Assembly: GCF_002875945.1 (NCBI RefSeq)
Contig: NZ_MCZK01000158.1
Coordinates: 1 to 64,000 of the forward strand
Direction of reading: 5' to 3'
From: Vibrio lentus
GTDB taxonomy: Bacteria > Pseudomonadota > Gammaproteobacteria > Enterobacterales > Vibrionaceae
DNA: 64,000 nucleotides
Every line of letters begins with the position of its first letter. The stretch's first letter is position 1. The translations under genes were made by a program, and so were the position numbers. The notes under the pieces were generated by a model. The model ran no database searches. It saw only the letters and a list, made by a program, of their open reading frames with translations, and was not told where the DNA came from. This document shows positions 25,852 through 34,158 of the stretch, piece after piece.

Positions 25852-25868
25852 AATTGGTAATACCAATT
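25852..25868 (+). promoter_or_regulatory. Perfect PdhR operator upstream of pdhR
   Basis: AATTGGT (25852-25858), AAT, ACCAATT (25862-25868) is an exact match to the known PdhR palindrome, 30 bases upstream of the pdhR ATG. A weak promoter can be drawn just before it (TGGACA 25809-25814, 17-bp spacer, TTAATT 25832-25837), so PdhR bound here would block transcription. Autoregulation by pyruvate is expected. Confidence 0.85.
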
Positions 25869-25898
25869 GTCAGCGAAGAAAAAGAAGAATAACAAACT

Positions 25899-26660
25899 AT
25901 GGCTTATCAACGGATTCGTCAGCCAAAACTCTCGGACGTTATCGAACAAGAGTTAGAAAGGTTGATAGTGGAAGGAACACTGGCTCCAGGGCAGCAGCTG
26001 CCGCCTGAGCGCGAACTGGCGAAACAGTTCGATGTGTCTCGTCCTTCAATCCGAGAAGCGATACAACGTTTAGAAGCAAAACGCTTGCTTACTCGCCGTC
26101 AAGGTGGAGGTACGTTTGTTAGCGAAAATATCTGGAAAAGCTTTTCAGATCCTTTGCTTAATTTGTTGTCCTCCCATTCTGAAACCCAACTAGACTTGTT
26201 GGAATCGCGTCATGCGATGGAAGGGATTTCGGCTTACTTCGCGGCATTACGTGGCACTGATGAAGACTTTGCTCGAATTCAAGCATGCCAAGAAAAAATT
26301 CGCGGTGCGCAAGATAAGGGTGATATTGAAGCCGAATCTGCAGCTGTGATGGCTTTTCTTATTGCTTTAACAGAGGCAGCGCACAATGTGGTGTTATTGC
26401 ACATTGTTCGTAGCTTGGCTCCGTTACTCGAGCAAAACGTCTTAGAAAATTTAAAGCTGTTGCATCGTCGTAAAGACGTTGTGGAGAAAGTGAGTATACA
26501 TCGAGCTAACATTGTGGATGCGATCGTTTCAGGACAGCCAGAACAGGCTCGTGAAATGTCACACTCTCATTTAGCTTACATCGAAGAAACATTGATGGAT
26601 TTGACCAAAGAAGAATCGCGCCGCGAACGTTCTTTACGTCGAATCCAACAGGGTAAATAG
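25899..26660 (+). CDS. pdhR: Pyruvate dehydrogenase complex repressor
   Basis: GntR/FadR-type repressor that releases DNA when pyruvate binds, controlling its own operon with aceE, aceF and lpd. The 253-residue protein has an N-terminal winged helix (about 9-75, LAPGQQLPPERELAKQFDVSRPSIREAIQRLEAK) and an FCD effector domain (about 95-225). The ATG follows AAGAAG. A PdhR operator lies 30 bases upstream. A hairpin follows the stop before aceE, which begins 62 bases on. Confidence 0.96.
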   Translation: MAYQRIRQPKLSDVIEQELERLIVEGTLAPGQQLPPERELAKQFDVSRPSIREAIQRLEAKRLLTRRQGGGTFVSENIWKSFSDPLLNLLSSHSETQLDLLESRHAMEGISAYFAALRGTDEDFARIQACQEKIRGAQDKGDIEAESAAVMAFLIALTEAAHNVVLLHIVRSLAPLLEQNVLENLKLLHRRKDVVEKVSIHRANIVDAIVSGQPEQAREMSHSHLAYIEETLMDLTKEESRRERSLRRIQQGK

Positions 26661-26680
26661 CCGTAATACTTCGGCTTTTT
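26659..26680 (+). terminator. Attenuator-like hairpin between pdhR and aceE
   Basis: AGCCG (26659-26663) pairs with CGGCT (26672-26676), followed by TTTT. The 5-bp stem is short, so only partial termination is expected; this would set the ratio of pdhR to aceEF transcripts. Confidence 0.5.
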
Positions 26681-26722
26681 ACGTGTTTAGTAGAATCCAA
26701 CTAACAAAAAGGATAGATCGCC

Positions 26723-29386
26723 ATGTCTGACATGAAGCATGACGTTGATGCTCTGGAAACTCAAGATTGGTTAGAAGCTCTTGAGTCAGTAGTACGTGAA
26801 GAAGGTGTAGAACGTGCACAGTTTTTACTAGAACAAGTTCTAGATAAAGCGCGTTTAGATGGTGTTGATATGGCTACAGGCATCAACACGAACTACATCA
26901 ACACAATTCCAGCAGCACAAGAGCCAGCTTACCCTGGTGACGTAACTCTTGAGCGTCGTATTCGTTCGATTATTCGCTGGAACGCAATCATGATCGTATT
27001 GCGTGCTTCTAAGAAAGACCTAGACCTTGGTGGTCACATGGCTTCTTACCAGTCAGCTGCAGCGTTCTACGAAGTATGTTTCAACCACTTCTTCCGTGCT
27101 CCAAATGAGACGGACGGTGGCGATCTAGTTTATTACCAAGGTCACATCTCTCCAGGTATCTACTCTCGTGCATTCGTTGAAGGTCGTCTAACTGAAGAAC
27201 AGCTAGATAACTTCCGTCAAGAAGTTGATGGTAAAGGTATCCCTTCTTACCCGCACCCGAAACTGATGCCTGAGTTCTGGCAGTTCCCTACTGTATCTAT
27301 GGGTCTTGGTCCTATCTCTGCGATCTACCAAGCGCGCTTCCTTAAGTACCTTGACGGCCGTGGCCTGAAAGAAACTTCAGCGCAACGCGTATATGCGTTC
27401 CTAGGTGACGGTGAGATGGATGAGCCAGAATCACGTGGTGCTATCTCTTTCGCTGCGCGTGAGAAGCTAGACAACCTATGTTTCCTAATCAACTGTAACC
27501 TACAGCGTCTAGACGGCCCTGTAATGGGTAACGGCAGCATCATTCAAGAACTTGAAGGCCTATTCAAAGGCGCAGGTTGGAATGTTGTTAAAGTTATCTG
27601 GGGTAGCAACTGGGATTCACTACTGGCTAAAGACACGACTGGTAAGCTTCTTCAACTAATGAACGAAACTATCGATGGTGACTACCAGACATTCAAATCT
27701 AAAGATGGCGCATACGTACGTGAGCACTTCTTTGGTAAGTACCCAGAAACAGCTGCACTAGTTGCAGACATGACTGATGACGAAATCTTCGCTCTTAAGC
27801 GTGGTGGTCACGATTCTTCTAAACTGTTTGCTGCATTCAACAATGCAAAAGAGACAAACGGTAAGCCAACTGTAATCCTAGCTAAAACTGTTAAAGGTTA
27901 CGGCATGGGTGATGCAGCTGAAGGTAAGAACATTGCACACGGTGTTAAGAAAATGGACATGACTCATGTTCAACACCTACGTGATCGCCTAGGCCTAGAA
28001 GACATTCTTTCTGATGAGAAAATCACAGAGCTTCCTTACCTGAAGTTAGAAGAAGGTACGCCTGAGTACGAATACATGCATGCTCGTCGTAACGCTCTAC
28101 ACGGTTACACGCCTGCTCGTCTTCCTAAGTTTACTCAAGAGTTCAAGGTTCCTGAGCTAGACGCATTCGCACCTCTACTAGGTGAACAGAAGCGTGATAT
28201 CTCTACAACTATGGCTTATGTACGTACGCTAAACATCCTTCTTAAAGATAAGAACATTGGTAAGAACATCGTTCCTATCATCTGTGATGAAGCTCGTACA
28301 TTCGGTATGGAAGGTCTATTCCGTCAGGTTGGTATCTACAACCCACACGGTCAAGAATACACACCTGAAGATAAAGGCATCGTTTCTTACTACAAAGAAG
28401 CAACGTCTGGTCAAGTTCTTCAAGAAGGTATCAACGAACTAGGTTCTATGGCTTCATGGGTTGCTGCTGCAACTTCATACAGCACAAACGATCTACCGAT
28501 GATCCCGTTCTACATCTACTACTCAATGTTCGGTTTCCAACGTATTGGCGACATGGCTTGGTTAGCAGGCGACCAGCAAGCTCGTGGCTTCCTACTAGGT
28601 GCTACTGCAGGTCGTACAACACTGAATGGTGAAGGTCTACAGCACGAAGATGGTCACTCGCACATTCAAGCGAACACGATCCCTAACTGTATCTCTTACG
28701 ACCCAACGTTTGCTTACGAGCTAGCGGTTATCATGCAAGACGGTATCCGTCGCATGTACGGTGAGAATCAAGAGAACGTTTACTACTACCTAACAGTAAT
28801 GAACGAGAACTACGCAATGCCAGCAATGCCAGAAGGCGCTGAAGAAGGCATTCGTAAGGGTATCTACAAGCTTGAATCTCACGCTGGTGCTAAGGGCAAA
28901 GTTCAACTAATGAGCTCTGGTACTATCATGAACGAAGCGCGTAAAGCTGCTGAAATTCTAAGCGAAGAGTACGGCGTAGCATCTGACGTATTCTCAGTAA
29001 CGTCGTTCAACGAACTGACTCGTGACGGCCAAGCGGTAGAGCGTGACAACATGCTTCACCCAGAAGCTGAAGAGAAAGTACCGTACATCACGACTGTTCT
29101 TGGTAAAGAACCTGCAATCGCAGTGACTGACTACATGAAGAACTACGCTGAGCAAGTACGTGCGTACATGCCAACTGAGTCTTACAAAGTACTTGGTACA
29201 GATGGTTTCGGCCGTTCTGACAGCCGTGCAAACCTACGTCGTCACTTCGAAGTTAACGCTGGCTACATCGTAGTTGCAGCTCTAACTGAACTGGCTAAAC
29301 GTGGTGACATCGAGAAATCAGTAGTTGTTGAAGCAATTGCTAAGTTCGATATCGACACTGAAAAAACTAACCCGCAATACGCATAA
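26723..29386 (+). CDS. aceE: Pyruvate dehydrogenase E1 component (homodimeric)
   Basis: Thiamine-diphosphate-dependent decarboxylation of pyruvate and acetyl transfer to lipoyl-E2. At 887 residues it is the homodimeric E1 type. The ThDP/Mg site FLGDGEMDEPES lies near residue 228 and continues to LINCNLQRLDG. GLLEHEDG-type chemistry is represented by GLQHEDGHSHI in the transketolase-like middle domain. The start has AAAGGATAGATCGCC upstream. aceF follows after 26 bases. Codon use is strongly biased, as expected for a highly expressed gene. Confidence 0.97.
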   Translation: MSDMKHDVDALETQDWLEALESVVREEGVERAQFLLEQVLDKARLDGVDMATGINTNYINTIPAAQEPAYPGDVTLERRIRSIIRWNAIMIVLRASKKDLDLGGHMASYQSAAAFYEVCFNHFFRAPNETDGGDLVYYQGHISPGIYSRAFVEGRLTEEQLDNFRQEVDGKGIPSYPHPKLMPEFWQFPTVSMGLGPISAIYQARFLKYLDGRGLKETSAQRVYAFLGDGEMDEPESRGAISFAAREKLDNLCFLINCNLQRLDGPVMGNGSIIQELEGLFKGAGWNVVKVIWGSNWDSLLAKDTTGKLLQLMNETIDGDYQTFKSKDGAYVREHFFGKYPETAALVADMTDDEIFALKRGGHDSSKLFAAFNNAKETNGKPTVILAKTVKGYGMGDAAEGKNIAHGVKKMDMTHVQHLRDRLGLEDILSDEKITELPYLKLEEGTPEYEYMHARRNALHGYTPARLPKFTQEFKVPELDAFAPLLGEQKRDISTTMAYVRTLNILLKDKNIGKNIVPIICDEARTFGMEGLFRQVGIYNPHGQEYTPEDKGIVSYYKEATSGQVLQEGINELGSMASWVAAATSYSTNDLPMIPFYIYYSMFGFQRIGDMAWLAGDQQARGFLLGATAGRTTLNGEGLQHEDGHSHIQANTIPNCISYDPTFAYELAVIMQDGIRRMYGENQENVYYYLTVMNENYAMPAMPEGAEEGIRKGIYKLESHAGAKGKVQLMSSGTIMNEARKAAEILSEEYGVASDVFSVTSFNELTRDGQAVERDNMLHPEAEEKVPYITTVLGKEPAIAVTDYMKNYAEQVRAYMPTESYKVLGTDGFGRSDSRANLRRHFEVNAGYIVVAALTELAKRGDIEKSVVVEAIAKFDIDTEKTNPQYA

Positions 29387-29412
29387 GACTGGCATTAAGG
29401 TAGGTAAATACA

Positions 29413-30245
29413 ATGACAATCGAAATTAATGTACCAGACATCGGTGCTGACGAGGTTGAAGTAACTGAGATTCTTGTAAACGTTGGCGACAAGGTTGAAG
29501 AAGAGCAGTCACTGATCACTGTTGAAGGCGACAAAGCTTCAATGGAAGTTCCTGCGTCTCAAGCGGGTATCGTTAAAGAAATCAAGATTTCAGAAGGTGA
29601 TTCTGTTTCTACTGGTTCTCTTATCATGATCTTTGAAGCGGAAGGTGCAGCAGCAGCACCGGCTGCGCCAGCAGTTGAAGCGGCGGCACCAGTTGCAGCT
29701 GCTCCTGCAGCGGCAGCTGAGCTTAAAGAAGTTCACGTTCCTGATATCGGCGGTGATGAAGTTGAAGTAACTGAAATCATGGTAGCTATCGGCGACACAG
29801 TAGAAGAAGAGCAATCTCTTCTTACTGTTGAAGGTGACAAGGCTTCAATGGAAGTTCCTGCACCATTCGCAGGTATCGTTAAAGAAATCAAGATCGCTTC
29901 TGGTGACTCAGTATCGACTGGTTCTCTAGTAATGGTATTTGAAGTGGCAGGCTCTGGCGCTCCAGTTGCAGCAGCTCCTGCTCCAGCAGCGGCACCAGTT
30001 GCAGCGGCTCCAGCAGCATCTGCTGAGAAAGAAGTGAACGTTCCTGATATCGGTGGCGACGAAGTAGAAGTTACTGAAATCATGGTAGCGGTTGGCGATA
30101 CAGTAGAAGAAGAGCAATCTCTAATTACTGTTGAAGGCGACAAAGCTTCAATGGAAGTGCCTGCACCATTCGCTGGTACAGTAAAAGAAATCAAGATTGC
30201 AGCTGGCGACAAAGTGTCAACAGGCTCTTCAATCATGACTTTCGT
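29413..30245 (+). repeat. Threefold internal repeat encoding lipoyl domains
   Basis: Three copies of a segment of about 220 bp begin near 29413, 29724 and 30033. They are separated by GCA/GCT/CCA-rich linker DNA. The region around each GDKASMEVP is nearly identical at DNA level, so recombination could change the domain number. Confidence 0.85.
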
Positions 30246-31305
30246 TGTTGAAGGCGCAGCTCCAGTAGCAGTAGCGGCTTCAGCTCCAGCACAAGCAGCA
30301 GCTCCGGCAGCAGCACCTGCACCTAAAGCAGAAGCAGTAGCTCCAGCAGCTGGCGACTTCCAAGAGAACGGTGACTACGCGCACGCATCTCCAGTTGTTC
30401 GTCGTCTTGCTCGCGAATTTGGCGTTAACCTTTCTAAGGTTAAAGGTACTGGTCGTAAGAGCCGTATCCTTAAAGAAGACGTTCAGTCTTACGTTAAAGA
30501 TGCACTTAAGCGTCTTGAGTCTGGTGCTGCAGCATCTGGCAAAGGCGGCGACGGTTCTGCTCTTGGTCTACTACCATGGCCAAAAGTTGACTTCAGCAAG
30601 TTCGGCGAAACTGAAGTTCAGAAGCTTTCTAAGATTAAGAAGATCTCTGGCGCTAACCTGCACCGTAACTGGGTAATGATCCCTCACGTTACACAGTGGG
30701 ACAACGCAGACATCACTGAGCTAGAAGCATTCCGTAAAGAACAGAACGCAATCGAAGCGAAGAAAGACACTGGCATGAAGATCACTCCACTAGTGTTCAT
30801 CATGAAAGCTGTTGCTAAAGCGCTAGAAGCATTCCCTGCATTCAACTCGTCTCTATCTGACGATGGCGAAAGCATCATTCTTAAGAAGTACGTAAACGTG
30901 GGTATCGCAGTTGATACACCAAACGGCCTAGTTGTTCCTGTTTTCAAAGACGTGAACAAGAAAGGTATTTACGAACTATCTGAAGAGCTAATGGTTGTTT
31001 CTAAGAAAGCACGCTCTGGTAAGCTAACAGCAGCAGACATGCAAGGCGGTTGTTTCACAATCTCTAGCCTTGGTGGTATTGGCGGTACTGCATTTACACC
31101 AATCGTAAATGCTCCAGAAGTAGGTATCCTAGGTGTATCTAAGTCTGAGATTAAGCCAGTTTGGAATGGTAAAGAGTTCCAACCACGTCTACAGCTTCCA
31201 CTGTCTCTATCATACGATCACCGCGTGATCGATGGTGCTGAAGGTGCACGCTTCATTACTTTCCTAAACAGCGCACTATCTGACATTCGTCGTCTAGTAC
31301 TGTAA
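29413..31305 (+). CDS. aceF: Dihydrolipoamide acetyltransferase E2 with three lipoyl domains
   Basis: Forms the PDH core and transfers acetyl from lipoamide to CoA. The 630-residue protein has three lipoyl domains with lipoyl lysines at about 41, 143 and 244, each within GDKASMEV. They are joined by Ala/Pro-rich flexible linkers. A peripheral subunit-binding domain follows at about 323-360 (ASPVVRRLAREFGVNL), then the catalytic domain, which ends with SYDHRVIDG (catalytic His603, Asp607). Three lipoyl domains match the E. coli type. aceF is last of the aceEF pair and is followed by a hairpin before lpd. Confidence 0.97.
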   Translation: MTIEINVPDIGADEVEVTEILVNVGDKVEEEQSLITVEGDKASMEVPASQAGIVKEIKISEGDSVSTGSLIMIFEAEGAAAAPAAPAVEAAAPVAAAPAAAAELKEVHVPDIGGDEVEVTEIMVAIGDTVEEEQSLLTVEGDKASMEVPAPFAGIVKEIKIASGDSVSTGSLVMVFEVAGSGAPVAAAPAPAAAPVAAAPAASAEKEVNVPDIGGDEVEVTEIMVAVGDTVEEEQSLITVEGDKASMEVPAPFAGTVKEIKIAAGDKVSTGSSIMTFVVEGAAPVAVAASAPAQAAAPAAAPAPKAEAVAPAAGDFQENGDYAHASPVVRRLAREFGVNLSKVKGTGRKSRILKEDVQSYVKDALKRLESGAAASGKGGDGSALGLLPWPKVDFSKFGETEVQKLSKIKKISGANLHRNWVMIPHVTQWDNADITELEAFRKEQNAIEAKKDTGMKITPLVFIMKAVAKALEAFPAFNSSLSDDGESIILKKYVNVGIAVDTPNGLVVPVFKDVNKKGIYELSEELMVVSKKARSGKLTAADMQGGCFTISSLGGIGGTAFTPIVNAPEVGILGVSKSEIKPVWNGKEFQPRLQLPLSLSYDHRVIDGAEGARFITFLNSALSDIRRLVL

Positions 31306-31320
31306 TTGAGAAAGTAATTA

Positions 31321-31350
31321 TTAAGGTGACTTTCGGGTCACCTTAATTCT
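31321..31350 (+). terminator. Terminator after aceF
   Basis: TTAAGGTGAC (31321-31330) pairs with GTCACCTTAA (31337-31346) around TTTCGG, followed by TTCTTT. lpd begins 198 bases further on, so lpd has its own promoter and may also receive read-through. Confidence 0.8.
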
Positions 31351-31547
31351 TTATATAAAGACTATTTTTAGAGAACAGTTTCCGGCATTTCTCATAAACT
31401 GCGGGGGAATTGTTGTCTAGCTCACAGGCTAACTTAAAGCTACTTTCACACTGTTAACATCTCTGTAAAATGTTTCCTGTTTGAAAGCCCAATAATTTTA
31501 AGAACATCTACTCAGCCTGTTAGGGATAATGACTACAAGAGGTCACA

Positions 31548-32975
31548 ATGAGCAAAGAAATTAAAGCCCAAGTTGTTGTACTTGGTTCAGGTCCTGCTGG
31601 CTACTCAGCGGCATTCCGTTGTGCGGATTTAGGTCTAGAAACAGTACTAGTTGAACGTTACAGCACTCTTGGTGGTGTATGTCTAAACGTTGGTTGTATT
31701 CCATCAAAAGCACTTCTTCACGTATCTAAAGTAATTGAAGAAGCAAAAGCGATGGCAGAGCACGGCGTTGTATTCGGCGAGCCACAAACGGACATCAACA
31801 AAGTTCGTATCTGGAAAGACAAAGTAGTTGATCAACTGACTGGCGGTCTTGGCGGTATGGCTAAGATGCGTAACGTTACTGTTGTTAACGGTTTCGGTAA
31901 GTTTACTGGTCCTAACAGCATCGAAGTTGTTGGCGAAGAAACGACAACAATTAACTTTGATAATGCAATCATTGCAGCGGGTTCTCGCCCAATCAAACTT
32001 CCTTTCATCCCACATGAAGACCCACGTATTTGGGATTCTACGGATGCACTAGAACTAAACGAAGTACCAGAAAAACTGCTTATCATGGGCGGCGGTATCA
32101 TCGGTCTTGAGATGGGTACGGTTTACCACTCTCTAGGTTCTAAAGTTGAAGTTGTTGAGATGTTCGATCAAGTTATCCCAGCTGCGGATAAAGACATCGT
32201 TAAAGTCTTCACTAAACGCATCAAGAACAAGTTCAAGCTAATGCTTGAAACTAAAGTTACTGCTGTTGAAGCGAAAGAAGACGGTATCTACGTTTCAATG
32301 GAAGGCAAAAAAGCACCAGCTGAAGCTGAGCGCTACGATGCTGTTCTTGTTGCTATCGGTCGTGTTCCAAACGGTGCACTTATCGACGCTGAAAAAGCAG
32401 GTATCGAAGTTGATGAGCGCGGTTTCATCAATGTTGATAAGCAAATGCGTACTAACGTTCCTCACATCCACGCGATCGGTGACGTTGTTGGTCAACCAAT
32501 GCTTGCTCACAAAGGTGTGCATGAAGGTCACGTAGCTGCTGAAGTTATCTCTGGTAAGAAGCACTACTTCGATCCTAAAGTAATCCCATCAATTGCGTAC
32601 ACTGAGCCAGAAGTTGCTTGGGTAGGTAAGACTGAGAAAGAAGCGAAAGCGGAAGGCCTGAACTACGAAGTTGCTACTTTCCCTTGGGCTGCTTCTGGTC
32701 GTGCAATCGCTTCTGACTGTGCAGACGGTATGACTAAGATGATCTTCGATAAAGATACTCATCGCGTAATCGGTGGTGCTGTTGTTGGTACTAACGGTGG
32801 TGAACTTCTTGGCGAAATCGGCCTAGCAATCGAAATGGGTTGTGATGCAGAAGATATCGCTCTTACTATCCACGCTCACCCAACTCTACACGAGTCTGTT
32901 GGTCTAGCTGCGGAAGTATTCGAAGGTTCAATCACTGACCTTCCAAACAAAAAAGCAGTGAAAAAGAAGAAGTAA
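31548..32975 (+). CDS. lpd: Dihydrolipoamide dehydrogenase E3
   Basis: FAD flavoprotein that reoxidises dihydrolipoamide for the PDH, 2-oxoglutarate dehydrogenase and glycine cleavage complexes. The 475 residues carry the FAD fold VVVLGSGPAGYSAA and the redox disulfide GGVCLNVGC (Cys45, Cys50). An NAD-binding GGGIIGLEMG follows, and the C-terminal dimer motif HPTLHE (His444, Glu449). A Lys-rich tail ends the protein. AGAGGTCAC precedes the ATG. A strong terminator follows. Confidence 0.98.
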   Translation: MSKEIKAQVVVLGSGPAGYSAAFRCADLGLETVLVERYSTLGGVCLNVGCIPSKALLHVSKVIEEAKAMAEHGVVFGEPQTDINKVRIWKDKVVDQLTGGLGGMAKMRNVTVVNGFGKFTGPNSIEVVGEETTTINFDNAIIAAGSRPIKLPFIPHEDPRIWDSTDALELNEVPEKLLIMGGGIIGLEMGTVYHSLGSKVEVVEMFDQVIPAADKDIVKVFTKRIKNKFKLMLETKVTAVEAKEDGIYVSMEGKKAPAEAERYDAVLVAIGRVPNGALIDAEKAGIEVDERGFINVDKQMRTNVPHIHAIGDVVGQPMLAHKGVHEGHVAAEVISGKKHYFDPKVIPSIAYTEPEVAWVGKTEKEAKAEGLNYEVATFPWAASGRAIASDCADGMTKMIFDKDTHRVIGGAVVGTNGGELLGEIGLAIEMGCDAEDIALTIHAHPTLHESVGLAAEVFEGSITDLPNKKAVKKKK

Positions 32976-33009
32976 TTCTTTTTTAGCCACTCGCTAATGT
33001 TTCTAAAAG

Positions 33010-33034
33010 CCGCTGATTAGTCAGCGGTTTTTTT
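33010..33034 (+). terminator. Terminator of lpd
   Basis: CCGCTGA (33010-33016) pairs with TCAGCGG (33021-33027), followed by seven T, 35 bases after the lpd stop. Confidence 0.93.
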
Positions 33035-33068
33035 GTATCTGAAGTAAGGAGCAGGAACGTTTCACTCT

Positions 33069-33105
33069 GAGATGCGAGTACGCTGCGCTTCGGGATGCGA
33101 AGAGC
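33069..33105. repeat. Degenerate heptamer-like segment
   Basis: GAGATGCGAG (33069-33078) and GATGCGA (33094-33100) share the CGAG/GCGA core seen in the neighbouring array, and CGCTTCG here can pair with CGAAGAGCG. It may be decayed repeat material from the adjacent module. Confidence 0.35.
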
Positions 33106-33118
33106 GATTACACACGAC

Positions 33119-33150
33119 AAAAAAGGGTTGACCGATTAGGCCAACCCTTA
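33119..33150 (-). terminator. Terminator of luxR, module copy 2
   Basis: AAGGGTTG (33123-33130) pairs with CAACCCTT (33142-33149), extended by CC/GG after an A-C mismatch. On the minus strand it ends in TTTTTTGTCG. Its sequence closely resembles the terminator at 17471-17502, and it likewise follows a heptamer array. Confidence 0.85.
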
Positions 33151-33159
33151 AATTATTTA

Positions 33160-33215
33160 CTCGAATCTCGAATCTCGAATCTCGAATCTCGAATCTCGAA
33201 TCTCGAATCTCGAAT
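33160..33215. repeat. Heptanucleotide tandem array, unit CTCGAAT, 8 copies
   Basis: Eight perfect head-to-tail copies of CTCGAAT (ATTCGAG on the minus strand) run from 33160 to 33215. They directly touch the luxR stop codon (33216-33218), with no base between. The array lies between that stop and the terminator at 33119-33150. It is non-coding. Confidence 0.97.
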
Positions 33216-33821
33216 CTACTTATAAATGCACAGCATGTTTAGGTAGCTATCCGTTAAGCTTGAAAGCTCTTCTGGCGTTTCGACACGTTTCGCTTGAATG
33301 AACAGCGAGTAGCAGATGCCGTGGAATAGGTTTGCTAGATGCTTAGGGTCGTGATCGTCGCAAACTTCGCCGCGTTCAATCGCTTTGCTAAACATGTTTT
33401 GTACTAACATTTGGTTAGTGCGGTTTGTGGTTACGAATAGAGGCCACACTTCATCACGAGTCGAAGCACTCCATTCAAACCATACGTTCAACCAATGGCT
33501 ATCTTGAGCCACTAACGTCACCATTTCAGTCGCAATATTATGTAGGTTTTCTTTTGCGTGAATATCTAAGTCGATATTGTCTGAAAGGAAGTTAGAGAAT
33601 TGGCGAACCACGTGATTAAGTACTTCATCAACCAAGTCTTCACGGGTTGGGAAGTAGTTAAATACCGTTGCAACTGATACTTGAGCAATGTCTGCGATGT
33701 CCGCATGACCGCCACGGCCAATGCCACGACGAGAGAACACTTCAAGAGCGATCTCCATCAATTGCAGTTTTCTTTTTAGGGGTGAAAGCCTAGTTCTAGG
33801 TCTCTTAGAGATTGAGTCCAT
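33216..33821 (-). CDS. luxR: LuxR/HapR/SmcR-type quorum-sensing master regulator (TetR family)
   Basis: TetR-family regulator that switches gene expression at high cell density in vibrios; orthologues are LuxR (V. harveyi), HapR, OpaR, SmcR and LitR. The 201-residue protein starts with SKRPRTRLSPLKRKLQLMEIA and has the highly conserved helix-turn-helix IADIAQVSVATVFNYFPTREDLV (about 42-64). It ends SYLNMLCIYK, as in HapR. Its place between lpd and hpt matches hapR. The leader carries a Qrr-like pairing site at 33830-33839 overlapping the ribosome site. The stop codon abuts a tandem repeat array. Confidence 0.96.
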   Translation of the reverse strand: MDSISKRPRTRLSPLKRKLQLMEIALEVFSRRGIGRGGHADIADIAQVSVATVFNYFPTREDLVDEVLNHVVRQFSNFLSDNIDLDIHAKENLHNIATEMVTLVAQDSHWLNVWFEWSASTRDEVWPLFVTTNRTNQMLVQNMFSKAIERGEVCDDHDPKHLANLFHGICYSLFIQAKRVETPEELSSLTDSYLNMLCIYK

Positions 33822-33829
33822 TTTGTTTT

Positions 33830-33839
33830 CCTTGCCAAC
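33830..33839 (-). promoter_or_regulatory. Candidate Qrr sRNA pairing site over the luxR ribosome binding site
   Basis: On the minus strand GTTGGCAAGG lies 8-18 bases before the luxR ATG and includes the AAGG Shine-Dalgarno. Qrr RNAs of vibrios carry a conserved CCUAGCCAAC core, which would pair with all but one of these bases. Repression of luxR translation at low cell density is inferred. Confidence 0.6.
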
Positions 33840-33851
33840 GAATTTTTTATA

Positions 33852-33873
33852 TTAATGATTTTATTATTATTTA
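33852..33873 (-). promoter_or_regulatory. Weak candidate LuxR-family autoregulatory site
   Basis: TTAATGATTTTATTATTATT and the next two bases match the LuxR/HapR consensus (TTATTGATAAATTTATCAAT plus AA) at 14 of 22 positions. The region is very AT-rich, so chance similarity is likely. It lies 30-52 bases before luxR. Confidence 0.25.
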
Positions 33874-34158
33874 AGCCAAGATGAGTGTAATGGTGCATAT
33901 GCGAATGGTCAATCCTTTGAGCTTGTTTTATAGGCAGTTACATCAAACTAGATCCATAAAGCGTGATCAGGATTGATGTGAAAGGAAGCGAGTATTAGAC
34001 AAGGCATCAGCGCACACTTCGTTGAGAATGTATGAGTAAATTAGAACCATAAGGTGGTGTGGGTATTTGAGCAATGCTAGACTTACCCACAAAATTGAGC
34101 GGCATCAATGGCAAAACTGTCTACACTTGTCGCATTCACCAAATAAAATGAGAGCAGT
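33874..34158. other. luxR-hpt divergent intergenic region
   Basis: This stretch must hold the promoters for luxR (minus) and hpt (plus). I see no ORF and no strong hairpin. No sigma70 hexamer pair is good enough to call. Confidence 0.45.

Noticed and set aside
29733..30236. 167-codon minus-strand open frame inside aceF
   Set aside because: It is a Ser/Thr-rich shadow of the repeated lipoyl domains, with no independent support.
33160..33215. Heptamer array considered as part of the luxR coding sequence
   Set aside because: It begins immediately after the luxR stop codon, and the upstream protein ends at the normal HapR/LuxR C-terminus SYLNMLCIYK.
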